NCBI RefSeq assembly: GCF_032884065.1 | Contig: NC_088868.1 | Coordinates: forward strand, 37,688,867-37,752,866 | Source of the DNA: Artemia franciscana | Lineage: Eukaryota > Arthropoda > Branchiopoda > Anostraca > Artemiidae | Length of the DNA: 64,000 bases | Direction of reading: 5' to 3' | Shown here: one piece after another, positions 23,757 to 34,540 of the stretch | How the letters are laid out: the number at the start of each line of letters is the position of its first letter | How positions within the stretch are numbered: position 1 is the stretch's first letter | Position numbers and translations under genes: made by a program | Notes under the pieces: model-generated | Seen by the model: the letters and a program-made list of their open reading frames with translations, nothing else | What the model was told of the DNA's origin: nothing | Databases searched by the model: none

Positions 23757-25852
23757 TTGTGGTTTTCACTTGCCTTTTTTAGTCATTCCATTCCAGATGC
23801 TTTGGATATTTTTTATTGTGATAAATTGTCTTAATGATCTGAAAAGGGAAAAATATTTCAATTGCATAGGATAGGAAAATTTCAGTGGGCTAATCAATTT
23901 AAAGTCCTAAATTAGCCAGGGAAGTGTTTTTTCACTAAAAAATCAACACCTTCTTTGAACTCCAATTATATAGTCCTGTTTTTGGCCCCCTTGAGCCAGT
24001 ATCCAGGTCCTGATTGTCATTTACACTAAATTTCACTTTTTCTGTGACTCATTTCTTATCAAAATTACTAAAGGGTCATAGTTAAGCACTAGATAAGTCA
24101 TTGTTAAATAACATGTGCTTATGTATATATAGCTTTTTGCTACTTATTCTTCTCTGGTGATATAATGCTTGATGTAGTATAAGCCAAGAGAAGGACCTGT
24201 AGACCTATAGAAGAAAACATGTAAAAAAAAGATGCTTCTTCATAATTTACATAATAATTATAGCTAACATATTCTACATGCAGCCCTACTCTACTTTAGC
24301 CCCAACCCTCCTAATATGGAAATCTATAGCTGAAATTACATATTTTCAATTGATTCTGCCAATCTATCCCTCCACCCTAGTACCTGTTAATTGAAGCAAC
24401 TGTGGCAAAACAAGAACTGGAAAAAACAAGTAAAAGGTGGCAGAAAACAATGGAAATATATAATTTGGGCTATATATTTGCAAATTAGGCATGTTAGGGG
24501 TAAATTTTTTGTTATTCATATTTTGATTTACAAATAAAGTGAATAATTGCGTATATTGCTAGCTCAAGTTTAAGTACTTTTTGACCTTACTTAACCTAAC
24601 AAATTTTGGCAGTGAAAAACATACATTATTTTGTCAAAAATAACCAAAAACACATACTTTAATTGAAAATTTGGCATCAAAGAAGAAGAAAAACAGCATA
24701 ATATTGTATAATTTATTAATCCAACTTAATTGTGGAAAATCAGTGCTCATAGATTATACAAAATTAAAATAATGGATGAATAATGAAACAGTAGGTTTGA
24801 GACCAATGTTTTAAGCTTTTTTATACCCAAAAACTATTTGGGTATATTTTGGTCATTTTCAAGAGCTCAAAAACTTGCAATTGAAGCACTTATTTTGTTT
24901 GTAAATAACATAAAAAAGCATCAAGGGGTATGTTCACTTTATTTGTAAATAAAAAAATGAATAAAAAAAAATTACCAATTATTAGTATAGCTGCATGATT
25001 TTCCCCTGGGTATGTAGGCTAAATGGAAGGTTACTTATACCTGATCCTGTCCCTACTGTTTTTACTTGGTTGAAAAAATCCAAAGAAAGTTCCCATTAAA
25101 AAGGAAAGAGACCACAAGTGAGATTGAATTTGTCATAGCTTGGAGGTTTGCCCCTTCAGTCTGTTTAAAGAAAACAGATTCATAATTGAAGCTTTGTTCA
25201 TTTCAATCTTCGGGATGATCTACATTTGTTACACTTCATTAAATGGTTGTAAAGGGATACTTTTATTTATTTGTCTTGTTTGTTTTCTACATGATTTTTT
25301 AAATCTTTAAATTGATATACATTTCTTACAAATTAATTAGTCATACCATAGTTCCATTTGCAAGTTTTGACCTACTTTGTAACCCTGGTCTCAAAATTGC
25401 ATATAAATTTATTGAAGCTAGGAAACATAGAACTCATCTCTGTTTAAAAGAAAATGGATGGACATAAGTAGGTTTTAATACACTAAAGTCCTACGGTCAT
25501 GGCAATTAAAACAAAACAATAAAGATTAACTTTAAAATGCTTGACATTACATAAATATAACATTCACAAAGAAAAACCATTCACAAAATTTTACATTTGT
25601 GCTCAGTTGCCAACCTGAGCAATTGCCCTAAATTTTTAAACCTTGCAAAATATTCTTTAGCCACCTCATATGACCTACACTCTTGTCTGTACATCAACAA
25701 TTTGTTGAAAAGGAAGGACCACCTTACTCGTATTTCTTCCTTTGTACTTATATTTAATAGGTTTAAAAGAAAGCTTCTATGGCTAACTCAGAAAACCAGG
25801 AAAGGACAAGGTAGTCCTAAGCCAGGAAGTGCAGGAAGTGCAATCGAGTCTT
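23757..25852 (+). repeat. Interspersed repeat R, left part (unit A)
   Basis: Non-coding repeat shared with 36183-38228 (close to identical), 51640-53740 (diverged), and in reverse with 53975-54750 and 56140-59815. Its left end is cut by the minisatellite; the fuller copy at 59815 extends about 55 bases further. It contains a foldback-like stretch (about 24530-24960) with ends ACAAATAAAGTGAA / TTCACTTTATTTGT. It is interrupted at about 25852 by the LINE. Confidence 0.8.
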
Positions 25853-26120
25853 CATCTGACTTGCGTGCGGAGAGGTGCTGTCAAAATTATATTTTCAATT
25901 TTATTTACGCGCGGTGGCGTTGTTTGACATTTGTGTATCTAATCTATGATTTTCGTTTCAAAAATATGAACTTGAGGATTATTTTGGATATTGAATCTCC
26001 TCACAGCAGGTAGAGAATTTCTGTGGTTTTTACCCCAGGTAAAGACGAGTTGGTCGGGTTCGAGGTAGTCCTCCTCCCAATCAGCCTAGTACACAACACC
26101 TAGTTTTTTCCAAGTTAATT

Positions 26121-27590
26121 ATGACTAAATATTACTGCCCTGAATGTAGAAACCCAGCAACTAGTGGGACAGTTCAGTGCACCAAATACAGTCAATGGTG
26201 GCGTCCTAAGTGTGCAAGGATCACGCTTGGAGCAAGAGAGAAACTACTGGTATGGTTGTGCTTAAATTGTGACTTCTCCACTTCACCTTCATTTACTAGC
26301 GGTATGAAAATTCCGTGCAAAGTTACGCCACAAGCGAGCCCTAGACCTAGATCCTTTGTCAAAAACACACCCATAGTCACACCAAGGAATTCTAATCCCA
26401 AAACTAAGACAGTAACTAGGCCCAGCAGTGAGGATAAAACTCCATGCACGAATTGTTCTGAATGCGTTAATGAAGTCTCAGCTTTAACTAACAGATGTTC
26501 CGTTCTTGAGAATCAACTCTCAGCTATTCAAAATGAACTATTACCCTTAAGAAACGCCCACGAATCACTCCAATCTGATTTACGTAACCTTCAGAACTTA
26601 ACTTACGAAAAAACGACAATTATTGACACCCTAATGATGCAGTTAAATCAGTTGGAAATCCTTTCACCCACGCCGCCCGTGAAATTACACTCGTCTCCCT
26701 TTAGCTCTGAAATGAATAATTCTATACAAGCCCCGAGCAATCAGATTTGTAACTCATTAAGTGACGTAAAAAGTGCATGCAGTGTGAGAATGATCCTCGA
26801 TAACGAGATTCAGGAAAGTGTTAAATTAGCTGACGTAAGGTTAACTGACGAGAATAAGTTTCGTAACATTCAACCGACTGAAGATGAACCGTTAATTGTT
26901 TTCGAGAAAATAGTTCAACAAAAAGTTAAGCGCAAGCCCTTAACCAGTAAAGGATGTAATATTATATGCAGGTTTTTTGTGAAAGAGGCTCCCAAATTTA
27001 ACAAGATATGTCGGTATTTTAATGAAAGTGGTTTCTGTAAGCACAGAAAAAAGTGGCGTTTTTTACATATATGTCCGCGTTTTATTTCGAAAACTTGCAG
27101 TAATAATGAGTGTAATTAAGACCACGTTGATTTATGTTGTGTTTTATTATGTACGGAAAAAGAATGTGTTTTCGCGCATGCGTGTTGCGGTACATCAAAA
27201 AGACGTAGCTCCAGTCACACCAATCGACAGGAAAATGCTTTTCTGGATCCAAACCCGGCATCAAAAAACTTAATTGGACGGGGGTTACGAATTCAAAAAC
27301 ATCGCGATTACACCTTTTGCGGACCTGCGTGGCCCCCCTTACCAACAATCCCTCCCGTACATCAACATACCCCCAACCAAGCGTGTGTTGCGCCTTCTCG
27401 GTCGGTCGGAATGTTTTTTTCCGGATCCACTACCTTAGCAACATCAACTTTTCTATCCCCCACAAAAGATAACGTCCCCGAGCCCCCCGACAGAGTTTCA
27501 AATCCCCGTACCTCCCCCCTCCTGTCCACCCTCACAGCCCCCAATGGCGAGGACACAATTTCTTCCGTTTCAGCCGAAATTCCAGTACTG
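26121..27590 (+). pseudogene. LINE ORF1, copy A, with damaged zinc fingers
   Basis: Same protein as 38497-39966 (PHD-like finger, coiled-coil middle, CCCH fingers, proline-rich tail) but decayed. The open frame stops at 27119 after 332 residues because of a TAA where copy B continues. Three zinc ligands seen in copy B are replaced: CTKC became CTKY and WWHPKC became WWRPKC in the PHD-like finger, and CKHRKKC became CKHRKKW in the CCCH region. The C-terminal half remains readable out to about 27590. ORF1 proteins of this class bind nucleic acid in the LINE ribonucleoprotein; this copy is presumably dead. Confidence 0.85.
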
Positions 27591-27830
27591 AATAAATTTG
27601 AGCCCCTGGTTGGTGTGGGTAATCCTGATGACAGCCCCGCCCACCAGGGAAATAACATATTCTTACAAAGACCTACAACAAGAACATCAAACACCACTAA
27701 GGTAAAGTATTATAATTCTGATGTTTTTCCTTCCCTAGGTTTATTTACGCAAATGCTGAAAGTTTAAATTTTGATAAAGTGGCTGAGTTAGAAAGTCTAG
27801 CTCAGGCAACAAAGTTAGGCATCTGTCCTA

Positions 27831-30401
27831 ATGGTTTCTGAAGTTCATCGACAAAACCCAGAACTCCTGAAAATAGGTGGTTTTGATGAGTTTATAAAAA
27901 TACGACCTGATGACCATCTACTGGGGAAAAAAGGTGGGGGAGTTCTTATTTATGCCCATGAAATTTTTAAAGCAGCTAGACTTGATGTCCCTTTTTTAAC
28001 TGAGTACGACGAAATAATGTGGGTCATTCTAAAACCACGACGTCTCCCCCGGAAATTCACTGGTATTGATCTCTGCGTGTATTATTACTTGCCGGGTCAG
28101 ACGAGTGAATACCGCCAAGCATTCGTAGAAAAGCTACAACTCAGTTCGGATTTTGTTTTGGGCAAATACCCATCATGCGGAATTTTCATGATGGGCGATG
28201 CCAATGAATTAAAGCTCCATCACCTGGACGCCGGAATCGGCCTGAAGCAGCTCGTCAATTTTCCCACAACCAAAGGTGGCACCTCCCTTGACCTAATTTC
28301 CACAAATATGCACGAATTTTACAACATACCTACGACCGGGGCTCCAGTTGGAGGAAGTTACAACTTTTCTCTTGAACTTAACCCCACCTGTTCCATTAAA
28401 ATCGATTACACTACAATTGTAACTATCAGTCGACCAATCACAAGTGAGGGACTTCTGACTTTTGGCCAATGGTTAAGCTGCGAGAAATGTGAAAAATTCC
28501 AAGATGCTAAAAGTAGCAACGAAAAAGCTACTATTTTCCAAGAAGCTTTGCTTCATAATTACAAGGCCTGTTTTCCTGAGAAGTCAACAAAACGTTTCTC
28601 GTCAGATCGACCATATATTACACAAGAAGTTAAGAAAATGGTAATGGAAAAGAGATGGCTTTTCCGTCATGGTAATACCCAACAAGCCAAACTAAGAAAA
28701 GTCACTCGAAAACACGCGAACAAATATGTAGAACGTAAAGTTAATCATCTGTTCGAGTCCAAACCAAGCCAGTCGTACAACCGAATCAAAAGGATGAGGG
28801 GCAAGGTGGAAAAGGAGTCGATTTTGGCATTGATGCAGATGACGTCGTAACAGCCGACTCCCTTAATAAACATCTGGGTAACATTTTGCAATCCCTCCCG
28901 CCTTTGCTGAGCGTGGGAATACCCACCCCTCCTCCTGAGTCTTTTGATTTCCCTTTGATATCAGAGTCCCAGGTGTTTTTCAAATTAAAAAGGCTTAAAA
29001 GAACAAGCATTACCCCTGTAGATATTCCCATTGATCTCATCAAAGCATTTCCAGATTATCTTAGTGGCCCCCTAACACTCCTTTTTAATCAGGTGACAAA
29101 AACAGGTGAGTATCCATCAATTTGGAAAAATGGGTTCATTACACCAATACCAAAAAAAGATGCGCCCAATGATTTTTCGGGTGTCCGACCGATCACTATG
29201 ACACCCATTTTTAGCAAAGTGTATGAAAGTTTTGTTGCAGCATGGCTGAAAGACCGTATTCTGGACAGAATTGATCCAAGGCAGTTTGGAAATATGCCAA
29301 ACACTTCTACATCTCATTACTTAGTAAGTATAATTGACAGTATTTTGCAAAAACTCGATGAACCAGATTCTTGGATTAATCTTATTGCAATAGATCTAAG
29401 AAAAGCTTTTGATTTAATTTGCCATAATATTCTTGTTAAAAAACTTCTTGGACTAGGTGTAGATTCATTCCTTGTGCGTTTAATTGCTAGTTTTCTTTCT
29501 GGTAGATGTCAACGGACAAAATATAAGTCCACCTACTCCGACCCACTGCCCATTTTTTGTGGAGTTCTCCAAGGTACCCTCTTGGGACCACTTTTGTTTC
29601 TTGTCATAATAAATGATTTGGCAACAACACTGGATGACCGCTGGAAGTATGTCGACGATCTGTCGCTCATTGAATGTTGTCGAAAAAACCTACCAAGCAG
29701 AGCAGGTTCATTAATGAAAGATATATGTCAAGAGGCAAAGGTGGACAAAATGACTGTCAACTTTGATAAATCTGTAATTTTAACATTTTCTTTTTTTTAA
29801 ATCTGCGCCAGTTTTTAATCCACCTATTCCCAGCGCCAGTCACGTGACCGAAATTAAACTGCTCGGCGTTCATATCACTTCAGATCTGAAGTGGAATAAA
29901 CATGTTGATGGCATGTTAAAAAAAGCTAATTTGGCCATCAGGTCTCTGAAGTTGTTGGCTCGCCATGGAATCCCTGCACCACACCTCCTACGCATCTATT
30001 TCTCTTTTATACGTTCCACACTTGAATACTGTCGCCCTGTATGGCATTTCGGGCTGACTAGGGAACAGTCGGACCGGGTTGAGAGGGTGCAATACCGTGC
30101 CCTCCTAGTAATCTCAAAAGCCCCAAAAATACCGTACATATCCCTCCTTAATCAGTTTCAACTTCAAACCCTTCAATCTCGTCGTTTAAAACTAGCCCTA
30201 TCCTTTGGTAATAAAATTTTGTCCAGCCCTATAGACCGAAATATCCTTCCTCCCCAACATCAACCGGCACGGGTAAGGCCACTCAGGGCCGTTGCAGAGC
30301 CTGTACCAAAACTTCAACCTGTGACTGCGTCACATGCTCGTTATGAGCTTAGTTTTGTGCCCTCGTTTGTTAAGTTGTTTAATGCTGGGTCGACTTTTTA
30401 A
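27831..30401 (+). pseudogene. LINE ORF2 (endonuclease-RT), copy A, broken
   Basis: The endonuclease-like part is 27831-28850. One A is missing near 28810 compared with copy B, shifting the frame; RT then continues in 28886-29800 and the C-terminal domain in 29844-30401. RT motifs are LIAIDLRKAFDL (motif A, about 29385), GVLQGTLLGPLLF (motif B; copy B has GVPQG) and KYVDDLSL (motif C, YVDD at 29648-29659). A run of T after TLTFS-like sequence near 29790 breaks the frame in both copies. The endonuclease end reads GSYNFSL where copy B has GSYHFSL, so a histidine expected in the active site is lost. N-terminal endonuclease residues (IYANAESLNFD, about 27742) lie upstream in another frame. Confidence 0.85.
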
Positions 30402-30627
30402 TCCGGATTATTGTTGTTAATTGTATATATTATAATTTTGTGTATACTTGTTGACTTATTTTCGTGTGTATGTGACAATTATTATTGTTAATTGTATATA
30501 TTATAATTTTGTGAATGTTAATTTTGACTTGTCGACGAATTTTTGTGTGTGTAGGACAATAAAAACTAATAATCGGCTCTGTCCGTCGAATGTTTTTTAA
30601 ATAAAATGAATTTGAATTGAATTGAAA

Positions 30628-31339
30628 AGCTAGGGGCCAGTCATCCTATGCATTTGCATGCCCTTCCTGCTTACTGACCCCTGATTTCTCTAGGTAAGCT
30701 GTTAAGTTTGGGCCAATTCTGGCTGAACTTACAGAGTCACATCACTGATGTTTGTCCCAAACCAAATAAACTGCTAATGCCATGAATTAAACCTGTGCCC
30801 CTTGGATAAAAGATTCTCAACCTAGAGTGCCAGCCACTTAGGAAGGAACACAAATGTCACCAGAGAACAAAAATTATTTGGAAAGAGAAAATATTAAAAA
30901 AAAACAAAACAACTCAAGTCATAGTTGCTCCCATTTTTCACTGCTGTCCCAAAAACAATATGTATTTTATTTAGAAAAATAAATTTTAAGACAGGTATCG
31001 ACAAAACTCCATCAGGGATTGTATTTACTTAAGATATTTTTAGTAAAGCAAATGCAAAACTTTAATGGTGTCCTATGTCATCTAAAAAAAAACATTAAAA
31101 TATGTCAGATGTATTTTGATATAAGATGCCTCAAAGACTTTTAGTTGAATCTATGAAATTTAAGGCCAGGTATTCCTTTACATTTTACACAGCAAGTAAA
31201 AAGAAAAACAGTTCAAATCAGTTCAAGATTAGCAGGGAAAAATATTTCTGAAGAAGGATCTCTAAGAATAAAACTGTTTAGATCCAATAGGAAACTAATT
31301 AAATGTAAAAAACTATTATATTACACTAGCAAATAAATA
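30628..31339 (+). repeat. Repeat R, right part (unit A)
   Basis: Continuation of R after the LINE, including the tRNA-like module on the minus strand (30771-30846). It matches 56180-56940 in reverse and 43004-43717 directly. Copies at 53540-53740 and 56310-56560 carry a ~250-base stretch that is missing here near 31040, so R has length variants. Confidence 0.75.
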
Positions 31340-31990
31340 AAAAGTGATGTGATTATTCTATCAGATGTTGATAAAAATTTGGAAATTTATGTTTCAATAA
31401 TTATAAACTAGATCCATTGCACAGCTTCTCAGCACCAGGAATAACCCGGGAAGCCTTTTCTCAAACACTCTAGAGCTAGAATTCCATTATTTTTTGACAA
31501 AGAAATGTATATTTTTATTGAAAGAGAAATTTTTATTGAATGAATGAAAAGATATGCTACAGCAAATAATAAATATACGAAAATTCTAATCAAAAACAAA
31601 AATCTTCAGATTATATATTGTATTTAGATGCTAATAATTTAAATGGTATGGGAATGTCACAAAATTTACCTGACAGAGACTATCTTTATTATTATACTCA
31701 TCCATCTAAAAGAAATCAAAACCTCAGACTGCTACCAACAATGAAATATTATGTTTAGTCAGAAATGAATAAGGAAAATATATTTTCCCTTTGCGAAGTT
31801 GATTTAAAATATACAAGTAAGTTACACACTTCACATAAAGATTTACCACTAGCTCCTGAACATTTTCAATATAATTAATTTCAACTTTATATAATACAAT
31901 ATATTATTTTGTGCATTATAAGAATTTAGAATTTTAAAAAAAGGATTAGTATTGAAAAAAGTACATATAGTACTAGCATTTACTGAGACA
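31340..31990 (+). pseudogene. Fossil fragment of a Polinton-type family B DNA polymerase
   Basis: Plus-strand fossil, copy of 20251-20901. Blocks recognisable at protein level include SDVIILSDVDKNLEIY, LDPLHSFSAPGIT, YILYLDANNL and DLPLAPEH, all characteristic of the polymerase of Polintons/Mavericks and adintovirus-like relatives. There is no integrase, capsid or ATPase nearby. It is clearly broken and looks old, since it predates the duplications that carry it. Confidence 0.72.
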
Positions 31991-32002
31991 TCCAATTAAA
32001 AA

Positions 32003-32078
32003 GATCTACAAACATGACGTCAGTCAACAGTCGAAAAACATGACGTCAGTACACAAACAACTTATTTTTATATATAGA
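32003..32078 (-). other. Helitron 5' end, minus orientation
   Basis: The reverse complement starts TCTATATATAAAAATAAGTT and carries two TGACGTCA sites (32015-32022, 32041-32048). It points left, into the polymerase fossil and repeat R. It corresponds to 20161-20240 in the inverted copy. Confidence 0.7.
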
Positions 32079-32496
32079 AGATATATAGATAAAATACAGT
32101 GATTCCTTTAGGGTGTTAACAACAAATCTGATTGTTGAATTGAAACTAGAGTAATTCTTGACAAATTTAAAATAAAAAAAAAATTTCGGTTCAAAGTTAT
32201 AATTATTTTTAGGAACCAAACTTTTATTAGCTTTAACTCATATAGTGCTCATATCAGTAACGTTGTGCTATATTTCAATGGCAAAAATAAAATTTCAAAA
32301 TGTTTTTTAATTTATTTTAGGTCTCAGTTAAGGATCAATAAATTTATTACGTAAACTACAAAAATATCTATGGTATTTGAGCAATAATTCTAATTGTAAA
32401 ATTCAAACTAGAAAAATACAGGTAAATTTTAATATTAATTTTGCTTTTTGTTACTTTCTAGCTTCTTTACACGTTTCAGTGTTTCATTGATATTAA

Positions 32497-33039
32497 ATGC
32501 AAAACATGAAATATCAAATTCGTGAAGATGAATTATCTCATGAAATTGTTGAGTATTTCACTGCGAAAAGTGAGTTAACAAAAAGGAATAAGAGAGCAAT
32601 AGAGCACCATATTGCTACGGTAGAAGAGTTACTTGAAAACGGAAGAAGAGAAGATGAGGTCTGTCATCGTGAAAAGGAAGAAATGTTGAAAAAGATCGAA
32701 GAGCTATTGAAAAACGATGTTGAGTTGATGAAAGAGGAAAATGGATTACACCAAGGCAAAATTAAAAAGTTGATAAAAGATACAGATAGAACATATTTTT
32801 TTTTGCTCGTTATGAACTTAATTGTGATTGTATTCATATTTGGATTGTCATGGTGGCATTTGAAAAGTGACAGAGATAGAGCACAACAGGCAAATGCTGC
32901 TGAAACAGAAAGGAGGTTACTCTTAACGCTCCGTTCAACTGGTATTTCGCTTGCATACACTTTCATTCTCTTTGTAATTGCTATTTTACACCAAAAAACA
33001 AAACCAGGCTTGCGTTTCAAAGAGAAAGGGCCAGATTAG
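32497..33039 (+). CDS. Unknown coiled-coil protein with two transmembrane segments
   Basis: A 180-residue open frame that I do not recognise. Residues about 5-98 are strongly charged and heptad-like (KRNKRAIEHHIATVEELLEN, EEMLKKIEELLKNDVELMKE), typical of a coiled coil. A first hydrophobic segment follows at about 100-120 (FLLVMNLIVIVFIFGLSWW), then a charged linker RDRAQQANAAETERR, then a second at about 148-165 (GISLAYTFILFVIAIL). There is no signal peptide. The last ~13 codons (KPGLRFKEKGPD) lie on DNA that is Helitron N-terminal repeat read in another frame, so the C-terminus is chimeric. Unit B carries a copy with one T fewer in a T-run. Coding status is plausible but untested. Confidence 0.5.
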   Translation: MQNMKYQIREDELSHEIVEYFTAKSELTKRNKRAIEHHIATVEELLENGRREDEVCHREKEEMLKKIEELLKNDVELMKEENGLHQGKIKKLIKDTDRTYFFLLVMNLIVIVFIFGLSWWHLKSDRDRAQQANAAETERRLLLTLRSTGISLAYTFILFVIAILHQKTKPGLRFKEKGPD

Positions 33040-33956
33040 GAATGTGCAATTTACGTCAACGAAGGCGTGTCGAGGAACTACCAGAGCAACGCGATACCAG
33101 ACTTGCTGCTGAAAGATAAAATAAAAAAAGAAGGCGTGTCGAGGAATCACAAGAGCAACGTGAAAACAGGCTTGCGGCTTCAAGAGATAATGCTAGATTA
33201 GGAATGTGCAATTTACGTCAACGAAGGCGTGTCGAGGAACTACCAGAGCAACGCGAAACCAGACTTGCAGCTAAAAGAGAAAGTGAAAAAAGAAGGCGTG
33301 TCGAGGAATCACAAGAGCAACGTGCAAACAGGCTTGCAGCAGATAGAGAAAGTAAGAAAAGAAAGCGTGCCGAGGAATCACAAGAGCAACCTGAAAATTA
33401 TCGCATGGCATTAAGGTACAGCCCAGTCGATGATTATAGTAGATGTGTTCAAATCGGGACTATGTCTAAATTTTTTCCCTATTGCAAGGCCTTGAAATTT
33501 AATGGTGAAACAGTGGGAATGTGTTGCGCCTCAGGGAAAGTTAAACTTCCTCTAATGGCTGCACCCCCAGAGCCATTGAAGACTTTGCTTACTGGAACTA
33601 CGTCAGAATCTAATTTATCAAACATCAGAAAATATAACTCATGTTTCCAAATGACGTCGTTTGGTGCCCAAATCGAAAATCAAGATCAATGTATGCCTAC
33701 TTTCAAAGTAAAAGGGCAAATTTATCATAGAGCAGGGTCCCTTCTACCATTCTCAGGCGAGAATCATAAATTTTTACAATTGTACTTCATCAGTAATAGA
33801 AATTCTGAATTGAATACACGTTGCGAAATTTCTCCCAACGTTGAAAGGACAATCGTTTCCCAATTGCAACATCTTTTCCACGAAAATAATAATTTAGTGC
33901 GTCTGTTCAAAACAGCCATCGATTTGATGCCTACTGATACGCATAAAATACACTGA
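33040..33956 (+). pseudogene. Helitron Rep/helicase N-terminal domain, truncated
   Basis: Open from 33204 to 33956 (250 residues), with more of the same protein upstream across one stop near 33118. It begins with arginine/glutamate-rich repeats (QRRRVEELPEQRETRLAAKR and variants) typical of animal Helitron proteins, then the conserved N-terminal domain: FPYCKALKF, GMCCASGKVKLPLM, LSNIRKYNSCFQMTSFGAQI, GQIYHRAGSLLPFSGENHKF and LQLYFISN. It ends at AIDLMPTDTHKIH, where the family would go on towards the Rep HUH region. The next base begins helicase C-terminal sequence, so Rep and most of the helicase were lost in one deletion. Confidence 0.85.
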
Positions 33957-33957
33957 T

Positions 33958-34540
33958 GCACCCAAAAATATAGACGTCCACGAAATCAACAATATTGTTT
34001 TGACCAAGATTCGAGACCAGGCAGTCCTTTACAAGTCAGTCGACAAAGTTTTGAGGCGGTTAATTATCCATCTGAATTTTTAAATTCCGTGGATCTTTCA
34101 GGGTTTCCACTACACGTACTACAACTAAAAATAGGCGTACCAATAATACTGTTAAGAAATATCAACCCACCAAAGCTTTGCAATGGCACGCGACTTGCCG
34201 TAAAAAAAAACAATGGAAAACGTAATAGAGGCCACAATCTTGACAGGGCCTTTTGAGGGTGAGGCTATTCTTATTCCTCGCATTCCCATGATTCCAACGG
34301 ATCTGCCTTTTCAATTTAAAAGATTGCAATTCCCAATTCAATTAGCATTTACAATCACCATCAACAAAGCTCAGGGTCAATCATTATAAAAATGTGGTAT
34401 AGATCTTAATACTGATTGTTTTTCCCATTGACAATTGTACGTTGCATGTTCGAGGGTCGGTAAACCTGACAATCTATTTATATGCAGCAACAATTGGACA
34501 GCGAAGAATGTTGTATATTCGCAAGTTTTACGCAGTTAAT
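33958..34540 (+). pseudogene. Helitron helicase, C-terminal tail
   Basis: Homologous to 2058-2650 (CACCCAAAAATATAGACG onward through [10 protein letters not shown]-like and [11 protein letters not shown]), with stops and indels. It shares the GTTTTGAGGCGG deletion with 21522-22376 but retains the stretch near 33960-33985 that the other lacks, so neither is a simple copy of the other. It follows directly on the N-terminal domain. Confidence 0.85.

Larger units (their letters stand above)
25853..30627 (+). mobile_element. LINE copy A (CR1/Jockey-type), about 4.78 kb
   Basis: Near full length: a 5' UTR of about 270 bases, ORF1 with zinc fingers, ORF2 with endonuclease and reverse transcriptase, and a 3' tail ending in GAATTTGAATTGAATTGAA, a short tandem tail as in CR1/L2-type LINEs. 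It sits inside repeat R: the uninterrupted R at 56940-56960 (reverse strand) reads GGAAGTGCA then ATAGGAAGCTAGGGG, and here the LINE separates GGAAGTGCA from AAGCTAGGGG, with GGAAGTGCA doubled on the left. A near-identical copy at the same site in unit B shows that insertion preceded the duplication. Confidence 0.88.

Noticed and set aside
25597-26013. 138-codon frame MCSVANLSNCPKFLN..., also at 37973 and reversed at 57187-56894
   Set aside because: It lies in non-coding repeat R, is closed by changes in the diverged copy near 52900, and runs into LINE 5' sequence in units A and B; no domain.
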